From the NCBI RefSeq assembly GCF_902832885.1, contig NZ_CADFDK010000001.1:248001-312000 (forward strand): a stretch of DNA of 64,000 bases, in the 5' to 3' direction. The notes under the pieces are model-generated. The model searched no databases. It had not been told where the DNA came from and saw only the letters and a list, made by a program, of their open reading frames with translations. Position numbers and translations under genes: made by a program. Shown piece by piece: positions 63,184 to 64,000 of this stretch (the stretch's first letter is position 1; each line of letters begins with the position of its first letter). Origin of the DNA: Burkholderia seminalis DSM 23518. Its GTDB lineage: Bacteria > Pseudomonadota > Gammaproteobacteria > Burkholderiales > Burkholderiaceae.

Positions 63184-64000
63184 TCAGAACAGGTGGTACA
63201 TGCCGACCATCGCGCCGAACTGCGACGCGCCGGCGAGCGGCGTCGGGTCGTACTCGTAGACGGCTTGCGAGCTCTGGCCGCTGTTGCGCGCGTAGCCGAG
63301 GTTCACGTACGCGACCGTGCGTTTCGACAGCGCGTACGTGGTGCTCGCGATGAACAGCGTCGGGTGGCCGATGGCGGGCGTGTGCGAATCGGTGTGGTAG
63401 ACGCCCGCGTTCAGGCCGATCCCGCTCGACGTCTGGTAGCGCGCACCGCCCCAGACGATCGTGCGCGCCGCGTCGAGGTCGCCGGTCAGGCGTTCGACGC
63501 CCGCATAGACGGTGAGCGGCAGCGTGGCGAACGCATAACGCGCGGCGAGCGTACCGAGTTCGCGGCGCCGCGCGGACGCGTCGTCGGCCGCCGACACGTC
63601 GCCGTGCGCCTGATGCAGCACCGCGCTGACCGACAGCCCGTTGCTCGTGTACTGGCCGCCGAGTTCGAGCACGCGTCCGGCGCGGGTATTGCCGGCGACG
63701 CCGGACGTCGCGGCGAGCGCCTCGACGTCGACACCCGCGAACGTCGGCGACTGGTACTTCACCGAATGGTCGATGAAGTTCGCCTGCATCGGCACGAGCA
63801 CGCCCTGGCCGCTGTAAGACGCGTACCAGAGCGGGTCGTAGAACAGCGTCTTGTCGAACAGCACGCTGAACTGCCGGCCGAGCGTGACGGTGCCGACGGG
63901 CCCCGCGATGCCGACGTACGCGCCGCGGAAGAACGCGTAGCCCGGTGCGGTCGCGGTGCCGTCGTTGACGTTGAGGCCCTGTTCGAGCTTGAACAGCGCG
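63184..64000 (-). CDS. Gram-negative porin (5' part outside the window)
   Basis: The C-terminal 272 or so residues of a trimeric outer-membrane porin; the frame stays open to the right edge (ALFKLEQGLNVNDGT at the edge). The visible alternating beta strands include GRQFSVLFDKTLFYDPLWYASY and KRTVAYVNLGYARNS, and the protein ends GAMVGMYHLF with the terminal Phe needed for BAM-mediated assembly. It is a member of the OmpC/Omp38-like Burkholderia porins. The start codon, signal peptide and constriction loop start lie beyond 64000. Confidence 0.92.
   Translation of the reverse strand, partial: ALFKLEQGLNVNDGTATAPGYAFFRGAYVGIAGPVGTVTLGRQFSVLFDKTLFYDPLWYASYSGQGVLVPMQANFIDHSVKYQSPTFAGVDVEALAATSGVAGNTRAGRVLELGGQYTSNGLSVSAVLHQAHGDVSAADDASARRRELGTLAARYAFATLPLTVYAGVERLTGDLDAARTIVWGGARYQTSSGIGLNAGVYHTDSHTPAIGHPTLFIASTTYALSKRTVAYVNLGYARNSGQSSQAVYEYDPTPLAGASQFGAMVGMYHLF

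Overview
The window is high-GC DNA (about two thirds G+C in the core genes) with the codon bias, long antisense shadow frames and gene content of a beta-proteobacterium of the genus Burkholderia, most likely the Burkholderia cepacia complex. Supporting content includes guaB/guaA, RisAS-type two-component genes, AhpC-AhpD, IspD-IspF, Mfd, a PBP1A, a trimeric porin and the Burkholderia-style purine catabolic cluster. No phage, insertion sequence, CRISPR array or rRNA was seen. One tRNA (Leu, TAG anticodon) is present.

Layout. 0-5 kb: a DUF2182 membrane protein, then guaB, a small membrane protein and guaA (GMP synthesis). 5.1-9.65 kb: an accessory block directly behind guaA with somewhat lower GC. 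It holds a LysR regulator divergent from an NmrA-like reductase/epoxide-hydrolase pair, and a TetR regulator divergent from a SnoaL-like protein whose promoter is overlaid by two copies of an operator-like repeat. 9.7-18.4 kb: a DEDDh exonuclease, GNAT and NUDIX genes, then a leftward operon of HutC-type GntR regulator, AprA-like flavoprotein, AprB-like ferredoxin, HEAT-repeat protein, DUF971 protein, hydroxyisobutyrate-dehydrogenase-like protein and NUDIX hydrolase, with a divergent MFS transporter. This AprAB-like operon is the least explained system here. 18.6-20.7 kb: DUF1992, tadA, ldcA. 20.9-35.9 kb: a near-complete purine (urate/allantoin) degradation island containing an FCD-GntR regulator, NCS1 permease, allantoin racemase, PuuE, UraD, allantoicase, AllA, PuuD, UraH and an 8-oxoguanine-deaminase-like amidohydrolase, with three LysR regulators, a RidA, a class-IV aminotransferase-like protein and an ACT protein between them.

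36-44.5 kb: dodecin, a second hydroxyisobutyrate-dehydrogenase-like gene, an unknown protein, MscL, a secreted TPR/Gln-Gly-rich membrane protein next to PspA, PBP1A and a DUF3574 lipoprotein-like gene. 44.5-53 kb: threonine dehydratase-like, ArgE, Mfd, IspD, IspF, AhpD and AhpC. 53-60 kb: the RisS/RisA two-component pair, a small secreted protein, a DUF1800-DUF1501 export pair, a squalene/phytoene-synthase-like paralogue with altered Asp motifs, and tRNA-Leu. 60-64 kb: two small membrane or secreted proteins, a class-II histone-deacetylase-like amidohydrolase, an MFS transporter and a porin cut by the window edge.

How it fits together. The purine island gives the route urate to 5-hydroxyisourate (PuuD), to OHCU (UraH), to allantoin (UraD), to allantoate (PuuE), to ureidoglycolate (allantoicase), to glyoxylate plus urea (AllA). 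The racemase and permease serve imported allantoin, and the deaminase feeds in 8-oxoguanine as urate. Protein families were recognised by eye from the translated sequence. No database search was run.
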